A DNA stretch of 64,000 nucleotides from an uncultured Alistipes sp. (lineage in GTDB: Bacteria > Bacteroidota > Bacteroidia > Bacteroidales > Rikenellaceae). The stretch's first letter is position 1, and the number at the start of each line of letters is the position of its first letter. The position numbers and the translations under genes were made by a program. The notes under the pieces are model-generated. The model was not told the DNA's origin, made no database searches, and saw only the letters and a list, made by a program, of their open reading frames with translations. The stretch spans positions 1 to 64,000 of the forward strand of contig CALUMM010000005.1 of assembly GCA_944321755.1 (NCBI GenBank), read 5' to 3'. This document shows, in pieces, positions 17,897 to 28,336 of the stretch.

Positions 17897-19948
17897 TTGA
17901 TGATGAAAAACAATTCTTCGAACCTCTGGAATGCCCTCCGGCGTGACGCCCGTATCGCGGCGGCGTTGGCGGCAGGCTGCTGTCTGGGCAGCCCGTTCGT
18001 GTGTGCGGCCCCGCCCGCCTCTCCCCTTCAAGGGGAAACGGAACAGCTCCCCGAAGCTGTCGTGCTGCCGTATAACCATCCGGAGCTGACGGTCGACCTG
18101 GGCGTCGGGCTGTGGGGGATCCCCATTCCGGTGGATTACGACGGCGACGGACGCAAGGACCTGCTGGTTTCGTGCCCCGACCGCCCCTATCGCGGACTTT
18201 ACTGTTTCCGCAATATCGGAACCGCGGAAAAACCCCTCTTCGCCAGGGCTGAGCGCATCAGTGAAAAGGGTATGAACAACATCCGGCTGTCGGAGGTCGG
18301 CGGCGAGGCCTTCGTACTGTCGAAGAATACCGAGCACCTCGATTTCTTCAAGGCTCCCTATGCCCGCAAACGCAAACTCAAGTACAAGGGCGAGGTGCTG
18401 GGTGCGACCTATGCCAAGTCGCGCAGCAACATGTGGAACTACGTCGACTGGGACAACGACGGCGACAAGGATATCGTCGTGGGGATCGACACCTGGGACG
18501 ACTACGGCTGGGACAACGCCTTCGATTCGCTCGGACGCTGGATGCGCGGTCCGCTGCACGGCTATGTCTATCTGCTGGAGAATACCGGCAAGGGGTATGT
18601 CAACCGGGGCAAGGTCGAGGCCGGCGGTGCGCCAATCGACACCTACGGGGCCCCGAATCCCTGTGTGGCCGATTTCGACGGTGACGGCGATCTGGACCTG
18701 ATTTGCGGCGAGTTTGTCGACGGTCTGACCTGGTTCGAGAATCTCGGCACGCGCGAAGAGCCGCGTTTTGCCGCCGGGCGTCAGCTCTCCAACCGCAAGG
18801 GCGAGATCCGGCTGCACCTGCAGATGATCGTGCCGGTGGTTTCGGATTTCGACGGCGACGGGCATCCCGATCTGATTGTCGGCGATGAGGATGGCCGGGT
18901 TGCCTGGGTTCGCCACACGGGAAAGGTCCGCAAGGGGATGCCGCAGTTCGAGGCACCGGTCTATTTCCGGCAGCAGGCCGATCTGGTGAAGTTCGGGGCC
19001 CTCTCCACGCCGTGCGCCTTCGACTGGGACGGAGATGGAAAAACCGATATCATCGCCGGAAATTCGGCGGGCGAGATTGCCTGGATCCGCAACCTCTCGG
19101 GTGGGGAGAAGCCCGTATGGGATGCTCCGCGCTTCTTCGAGGTGAAGGGTGCGCCGATCCGCATCCAGGCGGGTGAGAACGGCTCGATTCAGGGTCCGGC
19201 AGAACGTAAATGGGGTTATACGGTCCTCTCCGTGGCCGACTGGGACGGCGACGGACTGCCGGACCTGATCGTCAACTCGATCTGGGGCAGGATCGAATGG
19301 TATCGCAACCTCGGGCGCAAGGATGGGCTTTCGTTTGCCCCGGCGCAGCCCGTGCGGGTTGCCTGGGAGGGCGAGGCCCCCAAACCGGCCTGGAACTGGT
19401 GGTCGCCCGAACCGGGAACGCTCGCTACGCAGTGGCGCACGACTCCCGTGGCGATGGATTGGAACGGCGACGGGCTGATGGATCTCATCGTCCTCGACCA
19501 CGAGGGCTACCTGGCTTACTTCGAACGTTTCCGCACGCCGGAGGGCGAGTCGCTGCTGCGTCCCGGACGGAGGATCTTCTACGGGACGAACTGCTCGCTC
19601 TACAACTCCAAGAAGGGCGTGCTCGAAAGCGCTGCGGGCCCTCTGCGCCTGAACGACGGAGTTGCCGGCCAGTCCGGTCGGCGGAAGATCTGCTTCACGG
19701 ACTGGGACGGCGACGGACGCCTCGACCTGATCGTCGACAGCAAGAATGCCTGCTGGTTCCGCCAGGTGCGGGAGGCCGACGGCAAGGTCTGGTTCGAGTA
19801 CCAGGGCGACCTGAGTCGGACGGTGCTGGCCGGACATACGACCTGCCCGACGCCGGTCGACTGGAACGGCGACGGTGTGGAGGATCTGCTCCTCGGGGCT
19901 GAGGACGGCCATTTCTATGTAATCACCAATCCCCGGAGCCGAAAATGA
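17897..19948 (+). CDS. Secreted FG-GAP/VCBS-repeat beta-propeller protein (locus A, first)
   Basis: 683 residues with an N-terminal secretion signal (hydrophobic IAAALAAGCCLGSPFVCAA). Nine calcium-binding D-x-D/N-x-D-G-x-x-D loops are visible (for example DYDGDGRKDL, DWDNDGDKDI, DFDGDGDLDL, DWDGDGKTDI, DWNGDGVEDL), spaced over the whole length as in an FG-GAP propeller. Its last codons overlap the next gene by 4 bp (ATGA), indicating translational coupling. Some propellers of this kind are polysaccharide lyases or glycan binders; no catalytic signature is recognisable. The homologous 38568-40583 gene closes the operon. Confidence 0.8.
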   Translation: MMMKNNSSNLWNALRRDARIAAALAAGCCLGSPFVCAAPPASPLQGETEQLPEAVVLPYNHPELTVDLGVGLWGIPIPVDYDGDGRKDLLVSCPDRPYRGLYCFRNIGTAEKPLFARAERISEKGMNNIRLSEVGGEAFVLSKNTEHLDFFKAPYARKRKLKYKGEVLGATYAKSRSNMWNYVDWDNDGDKDIVVGIDTWDDYGWDNAFDSLGRWMRGPLHGYVYLLENTGKGYVNRGKVEAGGAPIDTYGAPNPCVADFDGDGDLDLICGEFVDGLTWFENLGTREEPRFAAGRQLSNRKGEIRLHLQMIVPVVSDFDGDGHPDLIVGDEDGRVAWVRHTGKVRKGMPQFEAPVYFRQQADLVKFGALSTPCAFDWDGDGKTDIIAGNSAGEIAWIRNLSGGEKPVWDAPRFFEVKGAPIRIQAGENGSIQGPAERKWGYTVLSVADWDGDGLPDLIVNSIWGRIEWYRNLGRKDGLSFAPAQPVRVAWEGEAPKPAWNWWSPEPGTLATQWRTTPVAMDWNGDGLMDLIVLDHEGYLAYFERFRTPEGESLLRPGRRIFYGTNCSLYNSKKGVLESAAGPLRLNDGVAGQSGRRKICFTDWDGDGRLDLIVDSKNACWFRQVREADGKVWFEYQGDLSRTVLAGHTTCPTPVDWNGDGVEDLLLGAEDGHFYVITNPRSRK

Positions 19949-20826
19949 GACGCTGTTTTTTGATTGTGCTGGCCGTGCTGGTGGCCGGCCTCGCTGAGGC
20001 TCGGGAGCCGCTGCGTATTCCGCTGTTCCCGGAGGGGGCGCCTTCGAAGAACGGGCTGGAGGGAACTCCCGAGATGATCAATGATAAGGGCTATTATGTC
20101 GGGGTGAGCGAACCTGAGTTGGAGGTTTTTCTTCCCGACTCGGCTCGGGCGACGGGTCAGATCATGCTGGTGGTTCCCGGGGGCAGTTACGAGAAGGTTT
20201 GCGTCACCTATGAAGGTTACCGGACGGCCGAGTGGCTCAACGGACAGGGAATCGTAGCCGCCGTGCTGAAATACCGGATGCCGAACGGCCATCCCGAAAT
20301 CCCGCTTGAAGACGGCGTGCAGGCCATGCGGGTGCTTCGCCGCGAAGCCCACACATGGGGCGTTGACCCGCGGAGTGTCGGCGTCATGGGATTCTCGGCT
20401 GGGGGGCATTTCGTCTCGACGCTCCTGACGGAGTATCCCGATGCGGAGTCGCGGCCCGATTTCGGCGTGCTGGTCTATCCGGTTATCACGATGCGCTACT
20501 CCTCGGTGCGGACGCGCGAAAACCTGCTCGGGGCACGCAGCGGGGATGAAGCCCTTCGGAAACGCTACTCGACCTGCGAACAGGTGCATGAAGGGATGCC
20601 CGAGGTGCTGCTGGTTTTGTGCGACGACGACCGGGCGGTGGTTCCCGAGAACTCGATCCGCTTCTACCGGGCCCTTAAGAAACAGGGCGTACGGGCTGCG
20701 ATGCACATCTTCCCGCAGGGCGGCCACGGCTTCTGGATGCGCGAACGCTACCGCTACGGCGCGGAGACCTATCCACTCATTCTGCGCTGGATCCGCGAAC
20801 ACGACAATACGAATCAATCCAAATAG
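19945..20826 (+). CDS. Secreted alpha/beta hydrolase, acetylesterase-like
   Basis: 293 residues with signal peptide MRRCFLIVLAVLVAGLAEA. The alpha/beta-hydrolase fold is shown by MLVVPGGSYEKVC (oxyanion region), the nucleophile elbow GFSAGG (S151), CDDDRAVVPENS (acid Asp region) and GGHGFWM (catalytic His). The closest functional relatives are BD-FAE-type and acetyl-xylan esterase-like enzymes that remove acetyl or other acyl groups from glycans in the periplasm. It overlaps the preceding gene by 4 bp and leads to the aldolase gene 11 bp on. Glycan deacylation is the likely role. Confidence 0.8.
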   Translation: MRRCFLIVLAVLVAGLAEAREPLRIPLFPEGAPSKNGLEGTPEMINDKGYYVGVSEPELEVFLPDSARATGQIMLVVPGGSYEKVCVTYEGYRTAEWLNGQGIVAAVLKYRMPNGHPEIPLEDGVQAMRVLRREAHTWGVDPRSVGVMGFSAGGHFVSTLLTEYPDAESRPDFGVLVYPVITMRYSSVRTRENLLGARSGDEALRKRYSTCEQVHEGMPEVLLVLCDDDRAVVPENSIRFYRALKKQGVRAAMHIFPQGGHGFWMRERYRYGAETYPLILRWIREHDNTNQSK

Positions 20827-20837
20827 AACGAACAATT

Positions 20838-21749
20838 ATGACTTGCATCCAAGGAATCATCCCACCGATGATTACCCCGCTGAAGGGGAACGATGAACTG
20901 GACCGTGAAGGTGCCGTCCGGCTGGTCGAACACATGCTGGCCGGTGGCGTACATGCCGTTTTCGTGCTCGGGACGACCGGTGAGGCACAGAGCCTGACCT
21001 ATCGTCTGCGCTACGAATTCGTCGAACTGGTTTGCCGACAGGTCGCCGGACGGGTCCCCGTACTGGTGGGCGTCACGGATACGGCCCTCGACGAGAGTGT
21101 CCGTCTGGCCGAACACGCAGCCAAATGCGGTGCCGTCGGTGTTGTGGCTGCCGCACCTTACTACTTTGCCCCCTCGCAGCAGGAACTGATCGAGTATTAC
21201 ACGGCACTGGCCGATGCGCTGCCTCTGCCGCTCTACCTCTACAACATGCCTTCGCACGTCAAGGTCTTCCTGGAGCCCGCGACCGTCAAGGTGCTCGCCG
21301 ACCACCCGAACATCGTCGGGCTGAAGGACAGCTCCGCCAACATGAACTACTTCCAGACGCTGATCTACCACCTGGGCGACCGGGCGGATTTCGCACTGTA
21401 TGTGGGCCCGGAGGAGTTGACGGGCGAATGTGTGCTGATGGGAGCCGACGGCGGCGTGAACGGCGGTGCGAACCTCTTCCCGGAGCTCTACGTGGCGATG
21501 TACGACGCAGCCTGCCGCCACGACGTTGCCCGCGTCCGGGAGCTGCAGCGCCGGATCATGCAGATCAGCACCTCGATCTATACTGTGGGTAAATACGGGT
21601 CGAGTTACCTGAAAGGAGTCAAGTGTGCTCTTTCGTTGATGGGTATCTGCGACGACTACCTCTCGTATCCCTACCGGAAGTTCCGGGCCGAGGAGCGCAA
21701 CCGCATCCGGCAGGCCCTCGAAGCGCTGGGCGTGGAGTGTGTCGGCTGA
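20838..21749 (+). CDS. DapA/N-acetylneuraminate lyase family class I aldolase
   Basis: 303-residue TIM-barrel enzyme using a Schiff base. The carboxylate-binding motif is GTTGEAQSL, the proton-relay tyrosine is Y135 (LYLYNMP) and the lysine is K163 (IVGLKDSS). The family includes dihydrodipicolinate synthase, sialic-acid lyase and 2-keto-3-deoxy-sugar-acid aldolases. Here it is embedded between an esterase and a symporter in a sugar operon, so a catabolic aldolase is more likely than lysine biosynthesis. The specificity is open: a NAL role would fit the sialidase-like propellers, while a deoxy-keto-acid role would fit a fucose/arabinose oxidation route. It has no signal peptide. Confidence 0.85.
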   Translation: MTCIQGIIPPMITPLKGNDELDREGAVRLVEHMLAGGVHAVFVLGTTGEAQSLTYRLRYEFVELVCRQVAGRVPVLVGVTDTALDESVRLAEHAAKCGAVGVVAAAPYYFAPSQQELIEYYTALADALPLPLYLYNMPSHVKVFLEPATVKVLADHPNIVGLKDSSANMNYFQTLIYHLGDRADFALYVGPEELTGECVLMGADGGVNGGANLFPELYVAMYDAACRHDVARVRELQRRIMQISTSIYTVGKYGSSYLKGVKCALSLMGICDDYLSYPYRKFRAEERNRIRQALEALGVECVG

Positions 21750-21836
21750 TCCGGAACCCCGAAATCCCGGGCGGGAGGCTCTCCGGACCGGCCCGCGCGG
21801 TTTGAATAGCGAATCGAAAATCTAACCTGAACAACC

Positions 21837-23315
21837 ATGGATATAACCATACTCGATTATATCGTCTTCTTCCTTTTTGTCGGCGGTGTCGCCCTTTTCG
21901 GCTGCTCGTTCTACTTCCGCAGCCGCAAGGGCGCCGCGGCCTTCACGGCGGCCGAAGGGTCGCTCCCGACGTGGGTCGTGGGCATGTCGATCTTCGCCAC
22001 GTTCGTCAGCAGCATCAGCTTCCTGGGTCTGCCCGGCGATGCGTACAAAGGGAACTGGAACCCCTTCGTCTTCAGCCTCTCGATCCCCATCGCCACGTGG
22101 CTCGCGGCCAAGGTCTTCATCCCGCTCTACCGCAATGTCAACAGCGTCTCGGCGTATCACTACCTGGAACTCCGCTTCGGCTACTGGGCACGGTGCTATG
22201 CGGCGATCTGCTACCTGTTGACGCAGTTGGCCCGCGTCGGTTCGATCCTGCTGCTGCTGGCCCTTCCGCTGCACACGATGTTCGGCTGGGACGTGGCGAC
22301 GATTATCATCTGCACGGGCATCGCCACGCTGGTCTATACGCTGCTGGGCGGTATCGCCGCCGTGGTCTGGACCGATGCCATTCAGGGCATCATCCTCATC
22401 GTCGGGGCCGTGGCCTGCGCCCTGCTCCTGACCTTCTCGATGCCCGAAGGCCCGGGCCAGCTCTTCGAGATCGCCTCGGCACACGGCAAGTTCAGCCTCG
22501 GGAGCTTCGGCACGAGCCTTACGGAGCCGACCTTCTGGGTGGTGCTCATCTACGGGCTCTTCGTCAACATGCAGAACTACGGCATCGACCAGAATTACGT
22601 GCAGCGCTACATGACGACCAAGTCGACGGCCGAGGCGGTGAAGTCGACCCTCTTCGGCGGGTTGCTCTACATCCCCGTGTCGCTCGTCTTCGTCTACATC
22701 GGCACGGCGCTCTTCTCCTACTACACGGCGCAGCCCGAACTCCTGCCGGCCGGGACTCCCGCCGATCAGGTCTTCCCGTGGTTCATCGTCCACGGACTCC
22801 CCACGGGGCTGACGGGCCTGGTCATCGCGTCGCTCTTCTCGGCCGGGATGTCCACCGTGGCGACGAGCATCAACTCCTCGGCCACGATCGTATTGACGGA
22901 CTTCGCCCGGCGCCTCTCGAAGCGGGAGCTCTCCGAAAAGGGCAGTATGCGGGTGCTCTACGCGACGTCGTTCGTCGTCGGGGCGCTGGGCATCGTCATG
23001 GGCCTGCTGATGATGAGCATCGACGGCGTGCTGGATGCCTGGTGGAAACTGGCCTCGATCTTCAGCGGCGGAATGCTGGGTCTCTTCCTGCTGGGCGTGG
23101 TCTGCCGCTCGGTTAAACGTGTTCATGCCGTTGTAGCGGTGATCCTGGGACTGCTGACGATCGCCTGGATGAGCCTCTCGCCGCTGATCAACGAGGGTTC
23201 GCCCTTCTATCGGTTCCACAGCCCGCTGCATACCTATCTGACGATCGTCTTCGGAACGACGGTCATCTTCCTGGTCGGCTTCCTGCTGACCTCCCTGAAA
23301 CGGAAACAAGCGTGA
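21837..23315 (+). CDS. Sodium/solute symporter (SSS family), locus A
   Basis: A 492-residue inner-membrane protein with about 13 hydrophobic helices, starting MDITILDYIVFFLFVGGVALFGCSFYF. SSS signatures include SLPTWVVGMSIFATFVSSISFLGLPGDAY, GGIAAVVWTDAIQGIILIVGA and LFSAGMSTVATSINSSATIVLTDF. It would bring the monosaccharide or sugar acid released in the periplasm into the cytoplasm, immediately before the isomerase gene (25 bp gap). Substrate candidates are fucose, arabinose or sialic acid; sequence alone does not choose. Confidence 0.9.
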   Translation: MDITILDYIVFFLFVGGVALFGCSFYFRSRKGAAAFTAAEGSLPTWVVGMSIFATFVSSISFLGLPGDAYKGNWNPFVFSLSIPIATWLAAKVFIPLYRNVNSVSAYHYLELRFGYWARCYAAICYLLTQLARVGSILLLLALPLHTMFGWDVATIIICTGIATLVYTLLGGIAAVVWTDAIQGIILIVGAVACALLLTFSMPEGPGQLFEIASAHGKFSLGSFGTSLTEPTFWVVLIYGLFVNMQNYGIDQNYVQRYMTTKSTAEAVKSTLFGGLLYIPVSLVFVYIGTALFSYYTAQPELLPAGTPADQVFPWFIVHGLPTGLTGLVIASLFSAGMSTVATSINSSATIVLTDFARRLSKRELSEKGSMRVLYATSFVVGALGIVMGLLMMSIDGVLDAWWKLASIFSGGMLGLFLLGVVCRSVKRVHAVVAVILGLLTIAWMSLSPLINEGSPFYRFHSPLHTYLTIVFGTTVIFLVGFLLTSLKRKQA

Positions 23316-23340
23316 TGTAACCCATAAAAAATAAACAACC

Positions 23341-25116
23341 ATGAAAAACTATCGACCTAAAATCGGAATCCGTCCGATCATCGACGGCCGCCGCGGCGGG
23401 ATCCGCGAATCGCTCGAAGCCATGACCATGGGGATGGCCGAACGGGTGGCACGACTCTATGCCGGGGAGCTGCGCTATTCGGACGGTACGCCCGTGGAGT
23501 GCGTCATTGCCGACACGACGATCGGCGGGGTGGCCGAAGCCGCCGCGTGCGCCGAGAAGTTCCGCCGCGAGAACGTCGGGGCGGTTTTGTCGGTGACGCC
23601 ATGCTGGTGCTACGGTGCCGAGACCATCGACATGGACCCGCTGACTCCGAAGGCGATCTGGGGCTTCAACGGCACGGAGCGTCCCGGAGCCGTCTATCTG
23701 GCTTCGGCACTGGCCGGACACAACCAGAAGGGCCTGCCGACATTCGGCATCTACGGCCGCGACGTACAGGATGTCACCGACGAGACGATCCCTGCCGACG
23801 TGCGCGAAAAACTGCTTCGTTTCGGTCGTGCTGCCGTAGCCGTCATGCAGATGCGCGGGCGATCCTACCTCTCGATCGGTTCGGTGTCGATGGGTATTGC
23901 CGGGTCGATGCCCAATCCGGACTTCTTCCAGGAGTACCTCGGGATGCGCAACGAGGCGGTCGACTGCTCGGAGATCGAACGACGCATCGAACTGGGCATC
24001 TACGACCGGGAGGAGTTCGAACGGGCTATGGCCTGGGTGACGAAATACTGCAAGACGAACGAGGGTAAGGACTGCAATCCGGACCATCTGGTCTACCCGC
24101 GTGAGAAGAAGGAGCAGATCTGGGAATATGTCGTGAAGATGACGATGATCTTCCGCGACCTGATGCACGGCAATCCGGTTCTGGCGGCCATGGGCTTCGA
24201 AGAGGAGGCCATGGGCCACAACGCCATCGTGGGCGGATTCCAGGGACAGCGCCAGTGGACCGATTTCCGGCCCGACGGGGACTTCTCGGAGGCGATGCTC
24301 AACTCGTCGTTCGACTGGAACGGTATCCGGGAGGCGATCACCTTCGCTACGGAGAACGATGCGCTCAACGGCGTCTCGATGCTGTGGATGCACCTGCTGA
24401 CGAACCGTGCGCAGATCTTCGCCGACGTGCGGACCTACTGGTCGCCCGAGGCCGTGGAGCGTGTGACGGGCCTGCAGCTCGAAGGCAAGGCCGCAGGCGG
24501 CATCATCCACCTGATCAACTCGGGGTCGTGCACGCTCGATGCAACGGGACAGCAGGTCGACGCCGCGGGGAATCCGGTTATGAAACCCTTCTGGGAGATC
24601 TCGCAGGGCGATGTCGAGGCTTGTCTCGGGGCTACGACGTGGTATCCGGCCGGCCGTGAATACATGCGTGGCGGCGGCTTCTCGTCGCAATTCCTCACGC
24701 GCGGGGAGATGCCGATGACGATGTGCCGTCTGAATCTGGTTAAAGGTCTCGGTCCCGTGCTGCAGATCGCCGAAGGATGGGCGGTGAACGTCGCCCCGAA
24801 GATCTTCGAGGTGATCAACAAACGCACCGACCAGACCTGGCCGACGACCTGGTTCGCGCCCCGTCTGACAGGCCACGGCGCCTTCCGCGACGTCTATTCA
24901 GTGATGAACGCCTGGGGCGCCAACCACGGTGCGATCAGCTACGGACACGTCGGTGCCGATCTGGTGACGCTGGCCTCGATGCTGCGCATCCCGGTAGCGA
25001 TGCACAACCTCCCGGAAGAGTCGTTGTTCCGGCCCTCGGCCTGGGGTGCCTTCGGCTCCGATCCCGAAGGCAGCGACTTCCGCGCCTGCGGCAACTACGG
25101 ACCGCTCTATCGTTAA
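23341..25116 (+). CDS. fucI: L-fucose isomerase
   Basis: 591 residues, the usual FucI length. The enzyme converts L-fucose to L-fuculose, and also D-arabinose to D-ribulose, using Mn2+. Diagnostic segments are [21 protein letters not shown] at the N-terminus, [34 protein letters not shown], the active-site block [19 protein letters not shown] followed by [17 protein letters not shown] (about residues 280-325, holding the metal-ligand acidic residues), and [27 protein letters not shown] near the C-terminus with the third ligand His. It is cytoplasmic. The gene is followed 30 bp later by the locus A SusC gene. Confidence 0.96.
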   Translation: MKNYRPKIGIRPIIDGRRGGIRESLEAMTMGMAERVARLYAGELRYSDGTPVECVIADTTIGGVAEAAACAEKFRRENVGAVLSVTPCWCYGAETIDMDPLTPKAIWGFNGTERPGAVYLASALAGHNQKGLPTFGIYGRDVQDVTDETIPADVREKLLRFGRAAVAVMQMRGRSYLSIGSVSMGIAGSMPNPDFFQEYLGMRNEAVDCSEIERRIELGIYDREEFERAMAWVTKYCKTNEGKDCNPDHLVYPREKKEQIWEYVVKMTMIFRDLMHGNPVLAAMGFEEEAMGHNAIVGGFQGQRQWTDFRPDGDFSEAMLNSSFDWNGIREAITFATENDALNGVSMLWMHLLTNRAQIFADVRTYWSPEAVERVTGLQLEGKAAGGIIHLINSGSCTLDATGQQVDAAGNPVMKPFWEISQGDVEACLGATTWYPAGREYMRGGGFSSQFLTRGEMPMTMCRLNLVKGLGPVLQIAEGWAVNVAPKIFEVINKRTDQTWPTTWFAPRLTGHGAFRDVYSVMNAWGANHGAISYGHVGADLVTLASMLRIPVAMHNLPEESLFRPSAWGAFGSDPEGSDFRACGNYGPLYR

Positions 25117-25146
25117 CCGTAAATCGAACTAACCTAAACCTGTCCC

Positions 25147-28100
25147 ATGAAACGAAACGTACGAAATTGGGTGCGGAGCGTCGTGCTCGCCGTCCTGCTT
25201 CTGGCAGGCGGCGGCCTGACGCCCTTGTCGGCCCAGTCCGCATCGAACGGGCGTGTGACCGGAAAGGTCACCGACCCGGACAAACAGCCGCTCGTGGGAG
25301 CGGTGGTGATGGTGAAGGGCACGAGCCGGGGTACGACGACGCTCGCCGACGGAACCTACTCCATCCAGGCCAAATCGAACGATATCCTGATCTTTACCCT
25401 GCTCGGTTACGGAGAAAAACATGTCGCCGTGAACCGCAGGACCCGGATCGATGTCACCCTCGAAGAGGAGGCCAGCGCTATCGACGATGTCGTGATCGAG
25501 GTCGGTTACGGCTCGATGGCCCGCAAGGACATCACCGGAACGCTGAGCAACGTCAAGGTCGATGAACTCGTGAAGGCCCCGGTCATCAACTTCGACCAGG
25601 CGTTGCAGGGCCGTATTGCCGGTGTCTCGATCTCTTCGGCCGACGGTCAGCCCGGATCCGATATGGATGTCGTGATCCGTGGCGCCAACTCCCTGACGCA
25701 GAGTAATTCGCCGCTGTATGTCGTCGACGGATTCCCGATCGAGGACTTCTCGTCGGCCGCAATCAACACCTCGGATATCGCCTCGCTGACCGTGCTGAAG
25801 GATGCCTCCGCAACGGCTATTTACGGCGCCCGCGGCGCCAACGGCGTCATCATCATCGAGACCAACCGCGGTTTCGAGGGCAAGCCGACCATCACCTACA
25901 ACGGAACCTACGGTTTCCAGACCGTGACCAAGAAGATGGAGATGATGGATGCCTACGAATTCGTCTGCTACCAGATCGAGCGTCAGCCGTCGAGCGTGGA
26001 TACCTACCTGAACAACCTCGACCGCACGCTCGAAGACTATAAGCAGATGGGGCAGGGGATTGACTGGCAGGACCGGCTCTTCCAGAACGCTCCGCTCCAC
26101 ATGCACAACATCTCGCTGGCCGGAGGTACGAAGCAGACGAAATACTCCGTATCGCTCTCGATGGCCGATCAGGAGGGCGTAATCATCTGTTCCGGCTATG
26201 AGAAGTACCAGGGCCGCATCTCGCTCACGCAGCAGCTCAACAAACGGGCGAAACTCTCGGTCAATGCCAGCTATACGAGCGACAAAACCTACGGGCAGAC
26301 CTCTTCGGCAGCCCTTTCGTCGAGCAACGCCTATGCCTCGTACCTGATGTACCGCACCTGGGCCTTCCGACCCGTCATTACGAACACCTCGTCGCTCGAC
26401 GAAGAGCTTTTCGATGACGAGTTCGACGGAAATAACTCCGCCGTGATGAACCCGATTATTTCGAGCCGGAACGAGGACAAGGTGACGCGCAAGCAGACCT
26501 TCCTCTCCAATGCGAAGATCGATTACAACCTGCACAAGAACCTGCGGCTGAGCGTCAGCGGCGGATATACGCGCTATACCTATCTCTCCACTGAGTTCAA
26601 CAACTCCTATACCTACAAGGGCTATCCGACGCTGACCAACACCAAGGGCGTCAACGGTTCGGTACAGAATCGGGAGCGGTCGAACTGGATGAACGAGAAT
26701 ACGTTGACTTACAGCAAAAACTGGAAAAACGGACGGCACAAACTCAATGCCGTGGCAGGCTTCACACTGGAAGGTGCCCGCGACAAGCGTTTCGGATTCT
26801 CAGCCATGAACGTTCCCAACGAATTGCTCGGTATAAGCGGACTCGACGACGGTCTGCCCGATACGACGACGGCTCAGATTTCCGAAAACTACCTCATGTC
26901 GTGGCTCGGGCGCGTCAATTACAGTTACCGCTCGCGCTACATGTTCACCGTGTCGTTCCGTGCCGACGGTTCGTCGAAGTTCACGCCCGCAAACCGCTGG
27001 GGTTTCTTCCCCTCGGGAGCCTTCGCCTGGCGTATCGGCGAGGAGAAGTTCATGCGGCGGCTGCGCTTCCTCGACGATGCCAAACTGCGTGTCAGCTACG
27101 GTGTGACCGGTAACAACCGCGTGGGTGATTTCTCGATCTATCCGTCGCTGTCACTCTCCGACTACTACTCCTTCAACAACGGCCAGCCCTCCGAAGCCAT
27201 CGTGACCAAGAGCCTCGGAAACAGCGACCTGACCTGGGAGAGTACCGACCAGTTCGATGTCGGTCTCGATCTGCGGCTCTTCAAGAACCGGTTCAACCTG
27301 ACCGTCGACTGGTATCAGAAGATCACCCGCGACCTGTTGCTGGATGCCAACCTTCCCTACAGTTCGGGATACAGGACCGTTTACAAGAATATCGGAAAGA
27401 TCCGCAATCGCGGTCTGGAGATCACCTTGAATACGGTCAATGTCAAGACCAAGAATTTCGAATGGACCTCCGACTTCAACATCAGCTTCAACCGCAGTCG
27501 GGTGCTCGCTCTGGCCGAGGGTGAGGAGAACTACCTCTCGAAGATCAGTTTTACGGGCGATTTCAATGCCACGTACCTCTATCTGGCGAAGGTCGGGCAG
27601 CCGATCGCCCAGTTCTACGGAATCCAGTGGGACGGCGTCTACGGCTACGAGGATTTCGACCGCGACAGCGCCGGAAACTACATCCTCAAGAAGAGTGTCC
27701 CGACGAACGGAAATGCTCGCGAAACCATTCAGCCCGGCGACATCAAGTACGTGGACCAGAACGGCGACGGCGTGGTCAACGATCAGGACAACGTGGTCAT
27801 CGGTCGCTGCGAACCGATCCATATGGGCGGATTCAACAACAACTTCACCTACAAGAATCTGAGCCTCAATGTTTTCTTCCAGTGGCGCTACGGGGTTGAC
27901 GTGATGAATGCCAACCGCATCATTTTCGAAGGCAACTACGCCAACAAGTCGATCAACCAGTATGCAAGCTACGTCGACCACTGGACGCCGGAAAATACCG
28001 ACAGCAAGAATTTCCGGGTCGGAGGCCGCGGCCCTTCGGGTGTCTACAGCTCGCGCACCATCGAGGACGGTTCGTTCCTGCGCCTGAAAACCCTGCAGTT

Positions 28101-28311
28101 GAGCTATACGCTTCCCAGGAAGTTCACGCGCAAACTCCGCCTGCAGACCGTGCAGGTCTATCTCGCCGGGCAGAACCTCTGGACCTGGACCAAATATTCG
28201 GGTCTCGACCCCGAGGTTTCGACCCGCAACTCGGCCCTGACTCCCGGTTTCGACTACTCGGCCTATGCCCGCAACCGCATCTATACGGCCGGTATCAAGC
28301 TCGTATTCTAA
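25147..28311 (+). CDS. SusC/RagA-family TonB-dependent transporter, locus A
   Basis: 1054 residues. Signal peptide to about 33 (ending TPLSAQS), carboxypeptidase-like domain about 36-110 (GRVTGKVTDPDKQPLVGAVVMVKGTSRGTTTLADG), then IDDVVIEVGYGSMARKDITGTLSNV leading into the plug (about 120-240, ending DASATAIYGARGANGVIIIETNRG) and the barrel to the terminal Phe of IYTAGIKLVF. It imports the locus A glycan fragment across the outer membrane with the adjacent SusD (25 bp downstream). Confidence 0.95.
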   Translation: MKRNVRNWVRSVVLAVLLLAGGGLTPLSAQSASNGRVTGKVTDPDKQPLVGAVVMVKGTSRGTTTLADGTYSIQAKSNDILIFTLLGYGEKHVAVNRRTRIDVTLEEEASAIDDVVIEVGYGSMARKDITGTLSNVKVDELVKAPVINFDQALQGRIAGVSISSADGQPGSDMDVVIRGANSLTQSNSPLYVVDGFPIEDFSSAAINTSDIASLTVLKDASATAIYGARGANGVIIIETNRGFEGKPTITYNGTYGFQTVTKKMEMMDAYEFVCYQIERQPSSVDTYLNNLDRTLEDYKQMGQGIDWQDRLFQNAPLHMHNISLAGGTKQTKYSVSLSMADQEGVIICSGYEKYQGRISLTQQLNKRAKLSVNASYTSDKTYGQTSSAALSSSNAYASYLMYRTWAFRPVITNTSSLDEELFDDEFDGNNSAVMNPIISSRNEDKVTRKQTFLSNAKIDYNLHKNLRLSVSGGYTRYTYLSTEFNNSYTYKGYPTLTNTKGVNGSVQNRERSNWMNENTLTYSKNWKNGRHKLNAVAGFTLEGARDKRFGFSAMNVPNELLGISGLDDGLPDTTTAQISENYLMSWLGRVNYSYRSRYMFTVSFRADGSSKFTPANRWGFFPSGAFAWRIGEEKFMRRLRFLDDAKLRVSYGVTGNNRVGDFSIYPSLSLSDYYSFNNGQPSEAIVTKSLGNSDLTWESTDQFDVGLDLRLFKNRFNLTVDWYQKITRDLLLDANLPYSSGYRTVYKNIGKIRNRGLEITLNTVNVKTKNFEWTSDFNISFNRSRVLALAEGEENYLSKISFTGDFNATYLYLAKVGQPIAQFYGIQWDGVYGYEDFDRDSAGNYILKKSVPTNGNARETIQPGDIKYVDQNGDGVVNDQDNVVIGRCEPIHMGGFNNNFTYKNLSLNVFFQWRYGVDVMNANRIIFEGNYANKSINQYASYVDHWTPENTDSKNFRVGGRGPSGVYSSRTIEDGSFLRLKTLQLSYTLPRKFTRKLRLQTVQVYLAGQNLWTWTKYSGLDPEVSTRNSALTPGFDYSAYARNRIYTAGIKLVF

Positions 28312-28336
28312 CCCCTGAACGACACAATTTACGACC

